Assembly: GCF_023347295.1 (NCBI RefSeq)
Contig: NZ_CP094469.1
Span: 248,001-312,000 of the forward strand
Length of the DNA stretch: 64,000 bases
Source: Faecalibacterium sp. I3-3-33
GTDB lineage: Bacteria > Bacillota > Clostridia > Oscillospirales > Ruminococcaceae
Reading direction: 5' to 3'
Both the position numbers and the translations under genes were made by a program. The notes below the pieces were generated by a model. That model ran no database searches, was not told the DNA's origin, and saw only the letters and a list, made by a program, of their open reading frames with translations. Shown in pieces: positions 7,946-18,214 of the stretch (its first letter is position 1; every line of letters begins with the position of its first letter).

Positions 7946-7989
7946 AACGCCCGCCCACCGTGTCCAAATCTCCACGGTGAGCGGGCGTT
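7946..7989 (+). terminator. Terminator after the lipoprotein gene
   Basis: AACGCCCGC..ACCGTG stem pairing with CCACGGT..GCGGGCGTT, followed by a weakly T-rich tail. Confidence 0.75.
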
Positions 7990-8028
7990 CCGCTTCCTTT
8001 TGAAGGCAGACCGCAAAGCCGATCAAGA

Positions 8029-8285
8029 TCAGAGGATGGCGTCATCTGCCGTATAAAGTCCCAAGACCTGCGCCGGGAAGCCCCCTGCCGTCAGCAGAAA
8101 CAGTGCTGCCAACACACCCCCGCAGACAAGGCTTACATCCAAACTGCGCCACGCCTCGGTGTGCTCCTCCGCGCCCAGAAACTGTGCGATCAGAATACCG
8201 GCAACCGTGCCGACTGCGCCGGACATCACGGAGAAAATAAGAGTGAAGTTACTGCACAGTCCCACGGCTGCAATACCGGCTTGCC
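8029..8285 (-). pseudogene. MATE efflux protein fragment
   Basis: About 85 residues (AGIAAVGLCSNFTLIFSVMS ... FLGAEEHTEAWRSLDVSLV ... FPAQVLGLYTADDAIL) match transmembrane segments 1-3 of MATE-family drug/sodium antiporters, including the GAVGTVAGILIAQFLGA stretch. It starts abruptly where the LacI remnant ends and stops after YTADD, so more than 80 percent of a normal 450-aa protein is missing. It is not a functional transporter. Confidence 0.75.
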
Positions 8286-8535
8286 AGTGTATCATCAAAG
8301 CCAATGATCTGCACATCCTCCGGGACGCGGATGCCCTGTCCCTGCAAAAATCGCATAAATTCCAGCGCATAGTGGTCGGACACCGCAAATACCGCCGTGA
8401 CTTTTTCAAAAAAAGGCGGGGAAGGTTCTCACTGTAAAACGCCATTCTCTCCCTTGCCGCAGCAGGGACCTGCCAGAACAAAGTCTCCCCCGATGCAAAG
8501 GCGCTGCGGAAACCGTCTATCCGCTCCTTGTCCAT
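8286..8535 (-). pseudogene. LacI-family regulator C-terminal remnant, frameshifted
   Basis: The first part reads DKERIDGFRSAF in one frame. After a homopolymer run (A7 on the plus strand near 8408) the sense continues in another frame as KVTAVFAVSDHYALEFMRF and IRVPEDVQIIGFDDT, the hallmark end of a LacI/PurR ligand domain. The DNA-binding half is absent and the 3' side is joined to the MATE fragment. A deletion between two formerly neighbouring genes is the simplest explanation. Confidence 0.75.
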
Positions 8536-8567
8536 TATACCGTTTTTTATCAGTACATTCTACCACT

Positions 8568-11500
8568 TTATGCAGTTACATGGGTGGCATTCTCTTTCAC
8601 CGAATTGATCGTATCCATCAGTTCACTGCCTGTTTTGCCATCAAACAGGTGGGTAAACAGAATGGGCTGGTCAAAGGGTGGTTTCATCAGAACCGCTTTG
8701 CTTTCCACATAACCGTTCTGCTCGATGTAATGAATGACCTTCTGCACGAACGCGATCTGCTTTGCATTCAGCGATTCGTCGTTGATGAACTTGGAAAATG
8801 CCTGCATGGCAGCACCGTGGTCCAGCTTTGCCACTTTACGCACCAGTAGACCAAAGGGTGTATCCCGAAACTCCCGTGCATAGTCCTCTTTGCTGCCCAG
8901 CTCACAGGTAAAGATATGTTCCAGCTCGGTATAGTCACCCCGGGAAAGCGGAATGTTCTGGGTCAGCTTGTGGATGGCCAGCGTATCGCTGCGGTGCTCC
9001 ATGATGTAGCGGTTCACACGTTCCCGGTACTCGCCGAAATCGTAGCCGGAATCCAGCGTTTTGCCCTCGGTCTGTTCCAGTACCGGGTCGGCAAGGGCCG
9101 TGTAGACAGGCTTTTGCCCTTCTACACCGTCTACCAGAAACTTGATGAGTTCCCGCAGCTCCTGCCGCATTTCCTCAAAGCGGAGCAGATCATGCGAGGT
9201 CAAAAATTCGTCTGTCTGCACCTCCCGGATGAGGGGCAGCTTTGCCTGCACCTGCGGGATGGTAGCCTTTCCTTCCAGCAATGCCGCTGTGCTGCGCAGC
9301 TGTTTCTGGGCGCGGCCCAGCCCCGGCAGACCTTCCAGCTCACAGAGCAGCAAGCCATACACAAAGTTATCGAACCGCTTGGCGGCTTCATCTTTGTCGT
9401 CCAGCGAGATGAGCGGTGCCACCTCTTTCATCAGAGTACCCTTGTCCGTTTCGGTCAGGCTGACAAAGGCTCCCGGCTTTTGATAGTGTTCCACGGCCTG
9501 TCGGTGCAGCCGCACGGATACCAGCTCCGGGTTCAACGCTCCCACTTCGGCACGGCAGGTCTCTGTTAAGATCTTGCGCCAGTTCTGGTATTTTTCGTCC
9601 GCATAGGCTCCATCCTGCAGCGCGGCGGCGATCCGCACCTGCTTGCAGAAAATGCTTTCGGACAGGCTTTTGGTGTCCGCACTCTCGTAGCCGTTGGGTT
9701 TCTGACGGAAAAATTCAAAGTTGTCGCAGTAGTCGAAAATCAGAAACCGCCGTTTGCCCGTATATTCGCCGTCGATGGCATCCACGCAGGCAAGGGACGG
9801 GCAGAGCCGTGTACCACGGCCGATCATCTGCCAGAACTTCGTTTTGCTGCGCACTTTTTTGAAGAACACCAGATTCACACACTCCGGCACATCAATGCCC
9901 GTGTCCATCATATCCACCGAGACCGCAATAAAAGGCGGCTTGTCCGGCTGTTTGAAGTCGTCAATGATGGACTGTGCATAGGCGTCATCGCAGACCACCC
10001 GCTGGATGAATCCCGGGTACTGGGTCTCCAGCTGCGGGTAGAGCTTGCCAAAGCGCTCCCGGATAAACTCCGCGTGGCGCTTGTTCTGGGCAAAGATGAT
10101 GGTCTTGCCGATGCGGTCGCCGCCTGCCGTCTGGATGCCCCGTTCCATCAGGTCTTGCAGCACCGTGTCCACGGTGTTGGCGTTGAAGATGAACTTATTC
10201 AGCTTTTCGGATGGGATGAAGCTTGGCAGGGTGTCGTCCTCGGCAAAATCGTCCTCGTAGCGAGCCTTGTCCTCCGGTGAAAGCTGGTCGTAGTGGATGC
10301 CCTCTTCTGTGAATTTCGTCTTGACCTCGTAGTTGTAGTAAGGCACCAGCACATGGTCGGTGTAGACCGCCGTATCGTAATCGTAGGCGTAGGTGGGGAT
10401 GCCGTGCTCCATCTCGAAAAAGTCGTAGGTGTTGCGGTCTACATCGGTTTTCGGGGTGGCGGTCAGACCCACCAGAATCGCATCGAAATAATCAAAAATG
10501 GCGCGGTATTTCTTGAAAATGCTGCGGTGGCTCTCGTCCACGATGATAAGGTCAAAATGCGCAGGCGAAAACAGCGGCACGCCGTCCTTGGTCTTGGCGT
10601 TGTCGATGGCGTTGAGCATGGTGGGATAGGTGGAAAACACGATGCGCGCGGCCTTATCGTCCTTGGAGGAGCACAGGTTGCACAGCGACTGGTCGGGCAG
10701 ATACTTTTTGAAGTCGTCCTTTGCCTGCTTGACCAGCGCGGTGCGGTCGGCCAGAAAGAGCATGTTGGTCACATGACCGCCCCGGCTCAGCACATCGGTC
10801 AGGCTGGATGCGGTGCGGGTCTTGCCCGTGCCAGTAGCCATGACCAGCAGATTGCGCCGGAAGCCCTGCGCGATGTGGGCGCACACCGCCCGGATGGCGT
10901 TTTTCTGGTAGTAGCGGTCGGTGATCTTATCGTCGATTTCAATGGTGTCCAGCGGCTTTTTCTCGGTGCGGCGGTTCATCAGCTTCTGCAAGTCGTCCTT
11001 GCAGAACACCCCGCTCACGGCACGCTGCGGGCCGCTCTGCTCATCCCAGAAATAGGTGGTGTAGCCGTTGGTGGTAAACAGCATCGGACGGCGGCCAAAC
11101 TTCTGCGCCAGACAGTCCGCATAAAGCTGAGCCTGCTTGCGCCCGATGTTGGGGTCTTTGGTGCTGCGCTTGGCTTCAATGACCGCCAGCGGCAAGCCGT
11201 CCTTGCCCATCAGCACATAGTCTGCATAACCCTTCTGCCCCAGCACGCCGTTCATGTTGTCCACTTCGTACTCGGTGCGTACATCGGTGTCCGCCCCGGT
11301 AAACTTCCAGCCCATGGCCTTGAGGTCGATGTCGATGATCTTCCGCCGCGTCTCGGCCTCGGTCAGGTCGGCGGCGGTGAAGCTGCGACTCTGCTGGTTC
11401 TGCTGTTTGCTGGCTGTGTACGCCGTCGAAAGGCTCTCCACCTGCTTGCGCAAGGCTTCCAGTTCGGCATCCTTTTGGGACAGTAAACTTTCCTGTTCCC

Positions 11501-11954
11501 GGATCTTCTTTTCGTCCAGCGTTACCTTTTCGCCGGGGATGGCTGTTTCTTCAAAGGAGCGCTCCACATAGTCCGTGCCGTAGCAGTAATCCACCCACTG
11601 GATGAAGTCGAACAGCCCCCGCAGGCTGAACACTGCATCCGCCGCCGACACACTATGCCCCGTATGTACTGCCAGATTGCCCGCCTTCACGATGCTGGGC
11701 AGCACGCTCCACACATTGCGGTCCACCGCGAACCGGAAACTCGGCTCATGCAGGAGGGATTGCAGGTTGTCCTTGTAGGGCATCGTGATGGTCTTGTCTG
11801 CCGCATACACCCACTTCACCGCCAGCTCCAACGCCTTCCGGCATCCCACCGCGCACATCGCCGGGGAGGTGGAGAACACTTTCTCGGCCTCGATGGCAGA
11901 ATTGGCGAAGAGGGAATATTCGGGGTGGGTGGCTAAAAAGGCAAAGTTTGACAT
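8568..11954 (-). CDS. hsdR: Type I restriction enzyme, R subunit
   Basis: 1128 aa. Residues 1-130 resemble a DUF4145-type helical domain found on some HsdR proteins; a coiled coil follows at about 145-185. The nuclease domain shows the PD-(D/E)xK pattern: D245 in YADYVLMG and E260-A-K262 in AVIEAKRS. The SF2 translocase has Walker A ATGTGKT (373-379), DEAH-like VDESHRS, motif III GLTATP and motif VI QMIGRGTRL. It cleaves DNA lacking the host methylation after ATP-driven translocation, in complex with HsdM and HsdS encoded upstream in the same operon. AAGGAG lies 10 bases before the ATG. All key residues appear intact, so the system should be active. Confidence 0.95.
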   Translation of the reverse strand: MSNFAFLATHPEYSLFANSAIEAEKVFSTSPAMCAVGCRKALELAVKWVYAADKTITMPYKDNLQSLLHEPSFRFAVDRNVWSVLPSIVKAGNLAVHTGHSVSAADAVFSLRGLFDFIQWVDYCYGTDYVERSFEETAIPGEKVTLDEKKIREQESLLSQKDAELEALRKQVESLSTAYTASKQQNQQSRSFTAADLTEAETRRKIIDIDLKAMGWKFTGADTDVRTEYEVDNMNGVLGQKGYADYVLMGKDGLPLAVIEAKRSTKDPNIGRKQAQLYADCLAQKFGRRPMLFTTNGYTTYFWDEQSGPQRAVSGVFCKDDLQKLMNRRTEKKPLDTIEIDDKITDRYYQKNAIRAVCAHIAQGFRRNLLVMATGTGKTRTASSLTDVLSRGGHVTNMLFLADRTALVKQAKDDFKKYLPDQSLCNLCSSKDDKAARIVFSTYPTMLNAIDNAKTKDGVPLFSPAHFDLIIVDESHRSIFKKYRAIFDYFDAILVGLTATPKTDVDRNTYDFFEMEHGIPTYAYDYDTAVYTDHVLVPYYNYEVKTKFTEEGIHYDQLSPEDKARYEDDFAEDDTLPSFIPSEKLNKFIFNANTVDTVLQDLMERGIQTAGGDRIGKTIIFAQNKRHAEFIRERFGKLYPQLETQYPGFIQRVVCDDAYAQSIIDDFKQPDKPPFIAVSVDMMDTGIDVPECVNLVFFKKVRSKTKFWQMIGRGTRLCPSLACVDAIDGEYTGKRRFLIFDYCDNFEFFRQKPNGYESADTKSLSESIFCKQVRIAAALQDGAYADEKYQNWRKILTETCRAEVGALNPELVSVRLHRQAVEHYQKPGAFVSLTETDKGTLMKEVAPLISLDDKDEAAKRFDNFVYGLLLCELEGLPGLGRAQKQLRSTAALLEGKATIPQVQAKLPLIREVQTDEFLTSHDLLRFEEMRQELRELIKFLVDGVEGQKPVYTALADPVLEQTEGKTLDSGYDFGEYRERVNRYIMEHRSDTLAIHKLTQNIPLSRGDYTELEHIFTCELGSKEDYAREFRDTPFGLLVRKVAKLDHGAAMQAFSKFINDESLNAKQIAFVQKVIHYIEQNGYVESKAVLMKPPFDQPILFTHLFDGKTGSELMDTINSVKENATHVTA

Positions 11955-11974
11955 GGGGAAGGGCTCCTTTCAAA

Positions 11975-12898
11975 TTAAATAGCGGCCTTATTTTCAATTT
12001 GCTTTTTCACATGACAATGTGATTGTTTGTATATGAAATGACCATAATGATGGTCTTCGCTATATTTTTCATATTCTTCCTTTGAAAGCACTTTGAAATT
12101 ATACTTTTCTGCGATTTCACGGCAATTCAAGTTTAATTCTGCCACTTCTGGATTTCCAAGTCCTTCATCAAACGAACTTTTTTCGCTTTCAAATAAACAT
12201 TCCCACCTTGTATCATCTGTTTCGCGCGTCAATTGTAATTCCCGAATGACTTCTTTTGCGCGAATCTTTTCACTAGACATTGCTGTATGCCATGCACGAG
12301 CCGTCGCCTCGTCCTCTTCTGACAACATAAGTATAAATGTTTTCTCGCAAAGAAAACATCCGCCACACGCATTTTTATATGTGGCCATCACCGTAATCTG
12401 TGGAAGATATTTAGTTGAATTTTCTCTGAGTGCTTCATATAAAAGATGAATTGAATCCCCAGAAAATATAATTTCAACTGCGGCTTTTTCATCATTTCCC
12501 GAAATCGCCGATATTCTGCGGGTAATTGTTTTTAAAGCTTTTCTGTCATTGTCTCTAAAAACATATAATATTGCTGTCACATCAATACAGATAGCCGGAA
12601 CCTGAGATATGTTTTTCAGCTCCGTTTTAAAACGATATCTCGACAAAAAATCGTATTCATCCTCTGGAGGTGAATAGAAAAAACGCGGACGATCCAAACA
12701 GAATTCCGCATTCTGAAATTCAAGAAGCGGTTGAATGGACAAGCGGTATTCTTCCTGCATCTCCTTTAATTGCAGCGAATTGTTTTCAATCATTTTCTTA
12801 TTCTGCTTCAATGTTATGATAACCGTCACAACAGAAATTGCAGCCAACAAAAAAGAGAGAATGCTTAAAACAATATCAACAATCTCACCGACACTCAT
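11975..12898 (-). CDS. Single-pass membrane protein in the RM operon
   Basis: 307 aa from the ATG at 12898, which has GGGGGAGG 12 bases upstream; an upstream in-frame TTG overlaps the previous gene. Residues 7-30 form one transmembrane helix (VDIVLSILSFLLAAISVVTV), followed by a basic/coiled linker (KQNKKMIENNSLQLKEMQEEY) and about 250 cytosolic residues with no motif I know. Two CxxC-like cysteines occur in NACGGCFLCEKTF. Codon use is A/T-richer than the hsd genes, as in the preceding TIR gene. It sits between that TIR gene and hsdR with 20-25 base gaps, so all are one message. A membrane-localised effector or regulator for the TIR protein is an inference from context only. Confidence 0.65.
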   Translation of the reverse strand: MSVGEIVDIVLSILSFLLAAISVVTVIITLKQNKKMIENNSLQLKEMQEEYRLSIQPLLEFQNAEFCLDRPRFFYSPPEDEYDFLSRYRFKTELKNISQVPAICIDVTAILYVFRDNDRKALKTITRRISAISGNDEKAAVEIIFSGDSIHLLYEALRENSTKYLPQITVMATYKNACGGCFLCEKTFILMLSEEDEATARAWHTAMSSEKIRAKEVIRELQLTRETDDTRWECLFESEKSSFDEGLGNPEVAELNLNCREIAEKYNFKVLSKEEYEKYSEDHHYGHFIYKQSHCHVKKQIENKAAI

Positions 12899-12923
12899 TT
12901 TATTAAATTTCCTCCCCCATTTT

Positions 12924-13766
12924 TCAAGCAAAAAGTTTGTTAAAATCTACATTGTACCCGATTGCTTTTAATTCTCGCAAAACATCCGTTTGCCACATAT
13001 CCTTATTCGTATATACCACACCTTGCAAATCAGACGGAATTTCAATATCAGGACTTGCGATTAAAATAACATTCCCGCGTCCTAACTTTCCCATAAAATA
13101 TCCCGCTTCAAACACAACATTCTGTCGCGCTCGTAAATTTTCACTGGTTGCATCTTTTGCCTTGCCATAGTCATCACCAGTAAACAAGCAAATAGCAGCA
13201 CCAACATCTGAATGCTCTTCAAATTTCTCGATAATAGTTTTGCCTCTGTTAGCTTGTTCACTTAAAATGATCGCTTCAAGACCTTGTTTTTCAACCATAC
13301 GGGCCACTTCTTGTTTTAGTGCATTATCGTGACCGTGAACAATAAACACTTTTTTATATTCTTTCGTTTTTGCCATTGAGGTCCTTTGAGATATATTCGC
13401 TAATAGCATATCTTCATGCTGCCATTGCCGCATTTCTTTGAGCTTCTGTTGCATTGATTTTTCTGCCTTGTCTAACATATCTGTACTAATATCATCTAAA
13501 TAGGTTTCAAATACACGCTTTGTTGCTTCAAGCCCTTTTTTGCAGCACTCTATACACTTGCTCTCATCATCATAATCAAAAATAGGATGAAACTGTGTTT
13601 TTCTAAATTGTTCCATTTCAATGCTTTGCATTCCAAAATAATGTGAAAGGAACCGCGCTGCTTTTAATTTCCAGTCTTGAAATTCTTGTGTGGCTGTAGT
13701 TGCATTCATTTCAATTAGCCGATCGATTTCTTTGTAAATGATTTCCAATTTTCCGTAGTCATTCAT
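12924..13766 (-). CDS. TIR-like nucleotide-binding protein (CAP12/PycTIR-type)
   Basis: 280 aa from ATG 13766 (an overlapping TTG at 13778 would add four residues). The N-terminal half is helical with no recognised domain. Residues 139-275 match the predicted nucleotide-binding TIR-like family (Pfam CAP12/Pycsar TIR): KKVFIVHGHD, EQANRGKTIIEKFEEHSDVG, AICLFTGDDYG and RARQNVVFEAGYFMGKLGR. E220 in FEAGYF occupies the place of the NADase glutamate of TIR enzymes. Relatives deplete NAD+ during phage infection when activated by a signal. No cyclase is nearby. It is embedded between hsdS and the membrane protein, with A/T-richer codons than hsdM or hsdR, suggesting acquisition of the pair as cargo. 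Confidence 0.82.
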   Translation of the reverse strand: MNDYGKLEIIYKEIDRLIEMNATTATQEFQDWKLKAARFLSHYFGMQSIEMEQFRKTQFHPIFDYDDESKCIECCKKGLEATKRVFETYLDDISTDMLDKAEKSMQQKLKEMRQWQHEDMLLANISQRTSMAKTKEYKKVFIVHGHDNALKQEVARMVEKQGLEAIILSEQANRGKTIIEKFEEHSDVGAAICLFTGDDYGKAKDATSENLRARQNVVFEAGYFMGKLGRGNVILIASPDIEIPSDLQGVVYTNKDMWQTDVLRELKAIGYNVDFNKLFA

Positions 13767-13770
13767 TTGA

Positions 13771-14885
13771 TCACCCAAAATACTCCTGCATCAGCGCCTT
13801 TTTCATCAGTTCCAGCTTTTCAAGGCTCTGCTGTACGGTCTGCTTCTGCTGGTCTACACGCTCCACAAAGGCGGCAAACTGATTTTGAAGGGAAAGTGGC
13901 GGAAATGGAAATTTAATTGAAGAGAGCTGACTTTTGCTCAAGATGCCCTTAAGCGCCATATTGATAGTTCTATGAATAGTAGGTTTTGATAAAATCATAA
14001 GCCAATAAAGATATAGAACATTATCATGAGTTGGGGTAATCGCATTGATTTGTTGATTAAATGCAACTCTTCGATTCGCTACCGCAACATTCCCAATGCA
14101 GTTAAGACTTCCTGCAATGCATGTCATTAACAAGCTTCCCGATTCAACAAAGCGACATTTTTGAAAGCCAATTTCTGATAAACGCTCTTGAGCCTCGGTA
14201 AGAAATGTTGAAGGAGTGTTGATGTTATCAGATTTTATCCATTCAATAAATGTTCCATAATTTTCTGGTTCTGCGCGAGATGGAGTATTTCCAGTTATTA
14301 TTTCACATCGTTTTCCAAGCTCAGCAGTTGGCCAATTAAGAGGATTGCTTACAGGGTCCCCAAACATCTCTGCAAACCGTGCCTTTACCAGCTCGTCCAG
14401 TTTAGCAAGCTGCTGCTTGCGGAGAGAAATCAAACTCGTTACTTTATCAAGGACTTCTGCAATTTCGCACTGCTTTTCATACGGTGGCAAGTAAAATGGC
14501 AACGCGTCAAAAACGGGCTTGGTCAAATGCTTCATTGTTGCGCCATGTGCATCGGATGCCGCGTTTTCCAGAATCAAACCTACCTGATGTACGAAAAAAT
14601 CTTTTGAGATTCTTTCTTTATCAAAAACGACCTTGAAAATATGCTGATTTAATACTGCCTTTTCTCCATGCCAAATGTATACGCCAAGACTGGCAGACCA
14701 TGAAATCAAAACATCTCCATCGTTTACTTCATATTTGGATGCGTATTCACCATTATAACGGTTTGCCTGATACGAATTTCCGGTCAAGTCCTGAATCCGA
14801 ATAATTGGAATACCTTCGTCTGACCAATCTTGTGGTTTGAAGGCATATCCATTTATGTATGTTGCAATATCTCCCAACTTCGCCA

Positions 14886-14886
<1 letters not shown>
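13771..14886 (-). CDS. hsdS: Type I restriction-modification specificity subunit
   Basis: 371 aa from the ATG at 14886, which overlaps the hsdM stop (TGATG). Two target-recognition domains are visible: TRD1 about residues 1-150 (KLGDIATYINGYAF ... FYLPPYEKQCEIAEVL) and TRD2 about 185-345 (LGKRCEIITGNTPSR ... FPFPPLSLQNQFAAFVERV), each followed by a conserved helix (LDKVTSLISLRKQQLAKLDEL and QQKQTVQQSLEKLELMKKAL). The family selects the bipartite DNA site methylated and restricted by the complex. TRD sequences diverge quickly and are A/T-richer than hsdM, as usual. The site cannot be predicted. No second hsdS or recombinase for phase variation is seen nearby. Confidence 0.93.
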
Positions 14887-16490
<1,604 letters not shown>

Positions 16491-16562
16491 GCGTTCCTCC
16501 TGAATGTTTGCCAATCGCAAACGCTTTGCATCTTGAATTTTTGGTGATAATACCACAATTTT

Positions 16563-16591
16563 ATTATAGCAGTGTATGATTGCATTTTCAA
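16563..16591 (-). promoter_or_regulatory. Promoter of the hsdM-hsdS-TIR-TM-hsdR operon
   Basis: On the minus strand TTGAAA (16586-16591), 17-bp spacer, TATAAT (16563-16568), about 73 bases before the hsdM ATG. No terminator is visible between the five genes. Confidence 0.8.
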
Positions 16592-16880
16592 CGTAGAGTG
16601 TTTAGCAGAAGTGCTTTCTTGATCGCAAGGCAAGAAAGCAGTGAAACGTTAAAACAGCAATTTGCAGAGCAAAGTTCGCGTTTGCGCAGTGGAGCGGAGC
16701 AATGAAAGCCCCGGTGGAGCTTTTAAGTGACAGAACGGTCTTGCGCCAGCAAGATGGAGGGGCTTTGCCCCGACAAGCTCGGCTCACGATGCACAGAATG
16801 CAGACAATGCAAGGAAAAACACGGCTTTCCCGCCGGTGTGCAAAAAGTGTGCAAAAGTGTGCAGAGCCCCAGAAAATGGA

Positions 16881-16918
16881 AAATCCCACGAGGAATCTTG
16901 CGATTCTTCGTGGGATTT
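16881..16918 (-). terminator. Terminator of the tRNA-Lys transcript
   Basis: AAAATCCCACGA..GAATC pairing with GATTC..TCGTGGGATTTT begins right after the CCA end of the tRNA on the minus strand. The 16600-16880 stretch beside it carries no gene that I can support. Confidence 0.75.
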
Positions 16919-16994
16919 TGGTGCGCTCGAGGGAACTCGAATCCCTGGCCCTCTGATTAAAAGTCAGATGCTCTACCGGCTGAGCTACGAGCGC
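16919..16994 (-). tRNA. tRNA-Lys (anticodon TTT)
   Basis: Read on the minus strand: acceptor arms GCGCTCG/CGAGCGC, D-arm GCTC..GAGC, anticodon stem-loop CTGACTTTTAATCAG with TTT, T-arm with GGTTCGA-like GGATTCGAGTTCC, discriminator A and encoded CCA. 76 nt including CCA. All four stems pair. Confidence 0.95.
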
Positions 16995-17099
16995 ATATTC
17001 TGCGGCAAAACAATACCGCCGAATAATATTACCACAATTGGCTGCAAAATGCAAGAGCAGCGCTCAAAAAAGCGGAAATTTCGGTTTTATACAGAAAAA

Positions 17100-17726
17100 T
17101 CACTCAAAAAACCTTTGCGCCCGGCGCTGCAGCAGCTCCACCAGCAGTCCGGTATAGATGCTGACCATCGAGGGCGTCTCGCCCAGATCCATCGCCTTGC
17201 GCTGGGGCAGGTCGGCTAAGCGCCCCTTGTACAGGCACTTCAGCTGGGGCAGCAGGGTATAGTCGTTGGGGTGCATCAGGGTGCTGTCCTTGGGCAGCGC
17301 CAGCGCACCGCTTTGTTCCAGCACTTCGCTGACGAACTGGGAGCAGAAATAATGGTGGCGGCGCTGCCAGCGGATATGCAGCCCGCACAAGATCAGCCCC
17401 AGCGTGTTGAAGCTGTACTCCTCGCTGTGACGCATGAACTCCTCGGCGCGGCACAGTGCGTGGGAATAGGCCTCATCGGACACCTCCAGCGCGTACAGCG
17501 CACAGGGGGCGTCGTCCCGCAGACGGAAAACGCCTTTGTTCAGGTATTCTTTGCTGGGGCCCGCCGGGAACATGGTGTAGCCGTTTTTGCGGGTGGAGCT
17601 GTACAGGCAACTCAGATCTGCATCAAAGGCCATGGAGGCGTGGGTATAGCTGGAACCGGTGGCGGCATAGACCAGTTTGGACAGCAGCGTGCCGGAGCGG
17701 GTGAGCAGGATGTAGATGGTTTTCAT
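17100..17726 (-). CDS. YiiX/permuted NlpC-P60-like papain-fold hydrolase
   Basis: 208 aa. The order of catalytic residues is permuted as in the YiiX/YebB/LRAT-like group: His in SSYTHASMAFD (about residue 28) comes before Cys in HHYFCSQFVSEVLEQSG (about 128). The family includes lipid- or peptide-cleaving cysteine hydrolases; a substrate cannot be deduced. No signal peptide or membrane segment is evident, so it is likely cytosolic. It is monocistronic, lying between the tRNA-Lys gene and the long pckA leader. A TATACT element about 55 bases upstream on the minus strand is a plausible -10. The length is normal for single-domain members. Confidence 0.75.
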   Translation of the reverse strand: MKTIYILLTRSGTLLSKLVYAATGSSYTHASMAFDADLSCLYSSTRKNGYTMFPAGPSKEYLNKGVFRLRDDAPCALYALEVSDEAYSHALCRAEEFMRHSEEYSFNTLGLILCGLHIRWQRRHHYFCSQFVSEVLEQSGALALPKDSTLMHPNDYTLLPQLKCLYKGRLADLPQRKAMDLGETPSMVSIYTGLLVELLQRRAQRFFE

Positions 17727-18056
17727 GGCAGTTCCTTTATATGTAGGCCGCCGCAGCGGGCAGAAAAGTGTTTCTATTTAAAATAAGTATAGCACAAGTA
17801 AAGTCCTTTTGCCAGAAAAACGTTTGAACCAACGCAAAAATTGCACATTGGAACAAAGTGGACGGCAAATCGGGGCAAAAACTGACCTGTTTTCCATGTA
17901 TCCCTGCTCGTCAAACTTTTATCAAAATGTCGGTTTTTCCCCGTCCCGCCTTATTTTTCACAGTCTGCATCCCTGCCGGGCTTCGTGAAATTACTTAATG
18001 TGGGAAAGCCTGTTTATGAAATTTGTTTCTTTTTTGCAAACAGAACCTTCCATTTA

Positions 18057-18084
18057 TTGCTTTTGGAAAGCTTTTGTGTATAAT
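18057..18084 (+). promoter_or_regulatory. Promoter of pckA
   Basis: TTGCTT (18057-18062), 16-bp spacer, TATAAT (18079-18084). It leaves a leader of about 120 nt before the ATG. The rest of the 17727-18214 gap is A/T-rich and shows no gene; no known riboswitch was recognised. Confidence 0.7.
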
Positions 18085-18214
18085 GATAAACAGGAGAATT
18101 TGCACTGCATTGTTCTGTGCTGTCTCCCCCTTATGCGGTGTCCGTACCATAAATGGCGCTGCATCTCCTACACAGAGTTATGTAAGGATCAAACGAAAGT
18201 AGAGGTACGCAAAT

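Noticed and set aside
16600..16880. Gene between hsdM and tRNA-Lys
   Set aside because: Short frames exist on both strands but have no ribosome site and one reads through the tRNA.
17727..18214. Riboswitch in the long gap before pckA
   Set aside because: No recognisable conserved core; a plain promoter and a 120-nt leader explain most of the gap.
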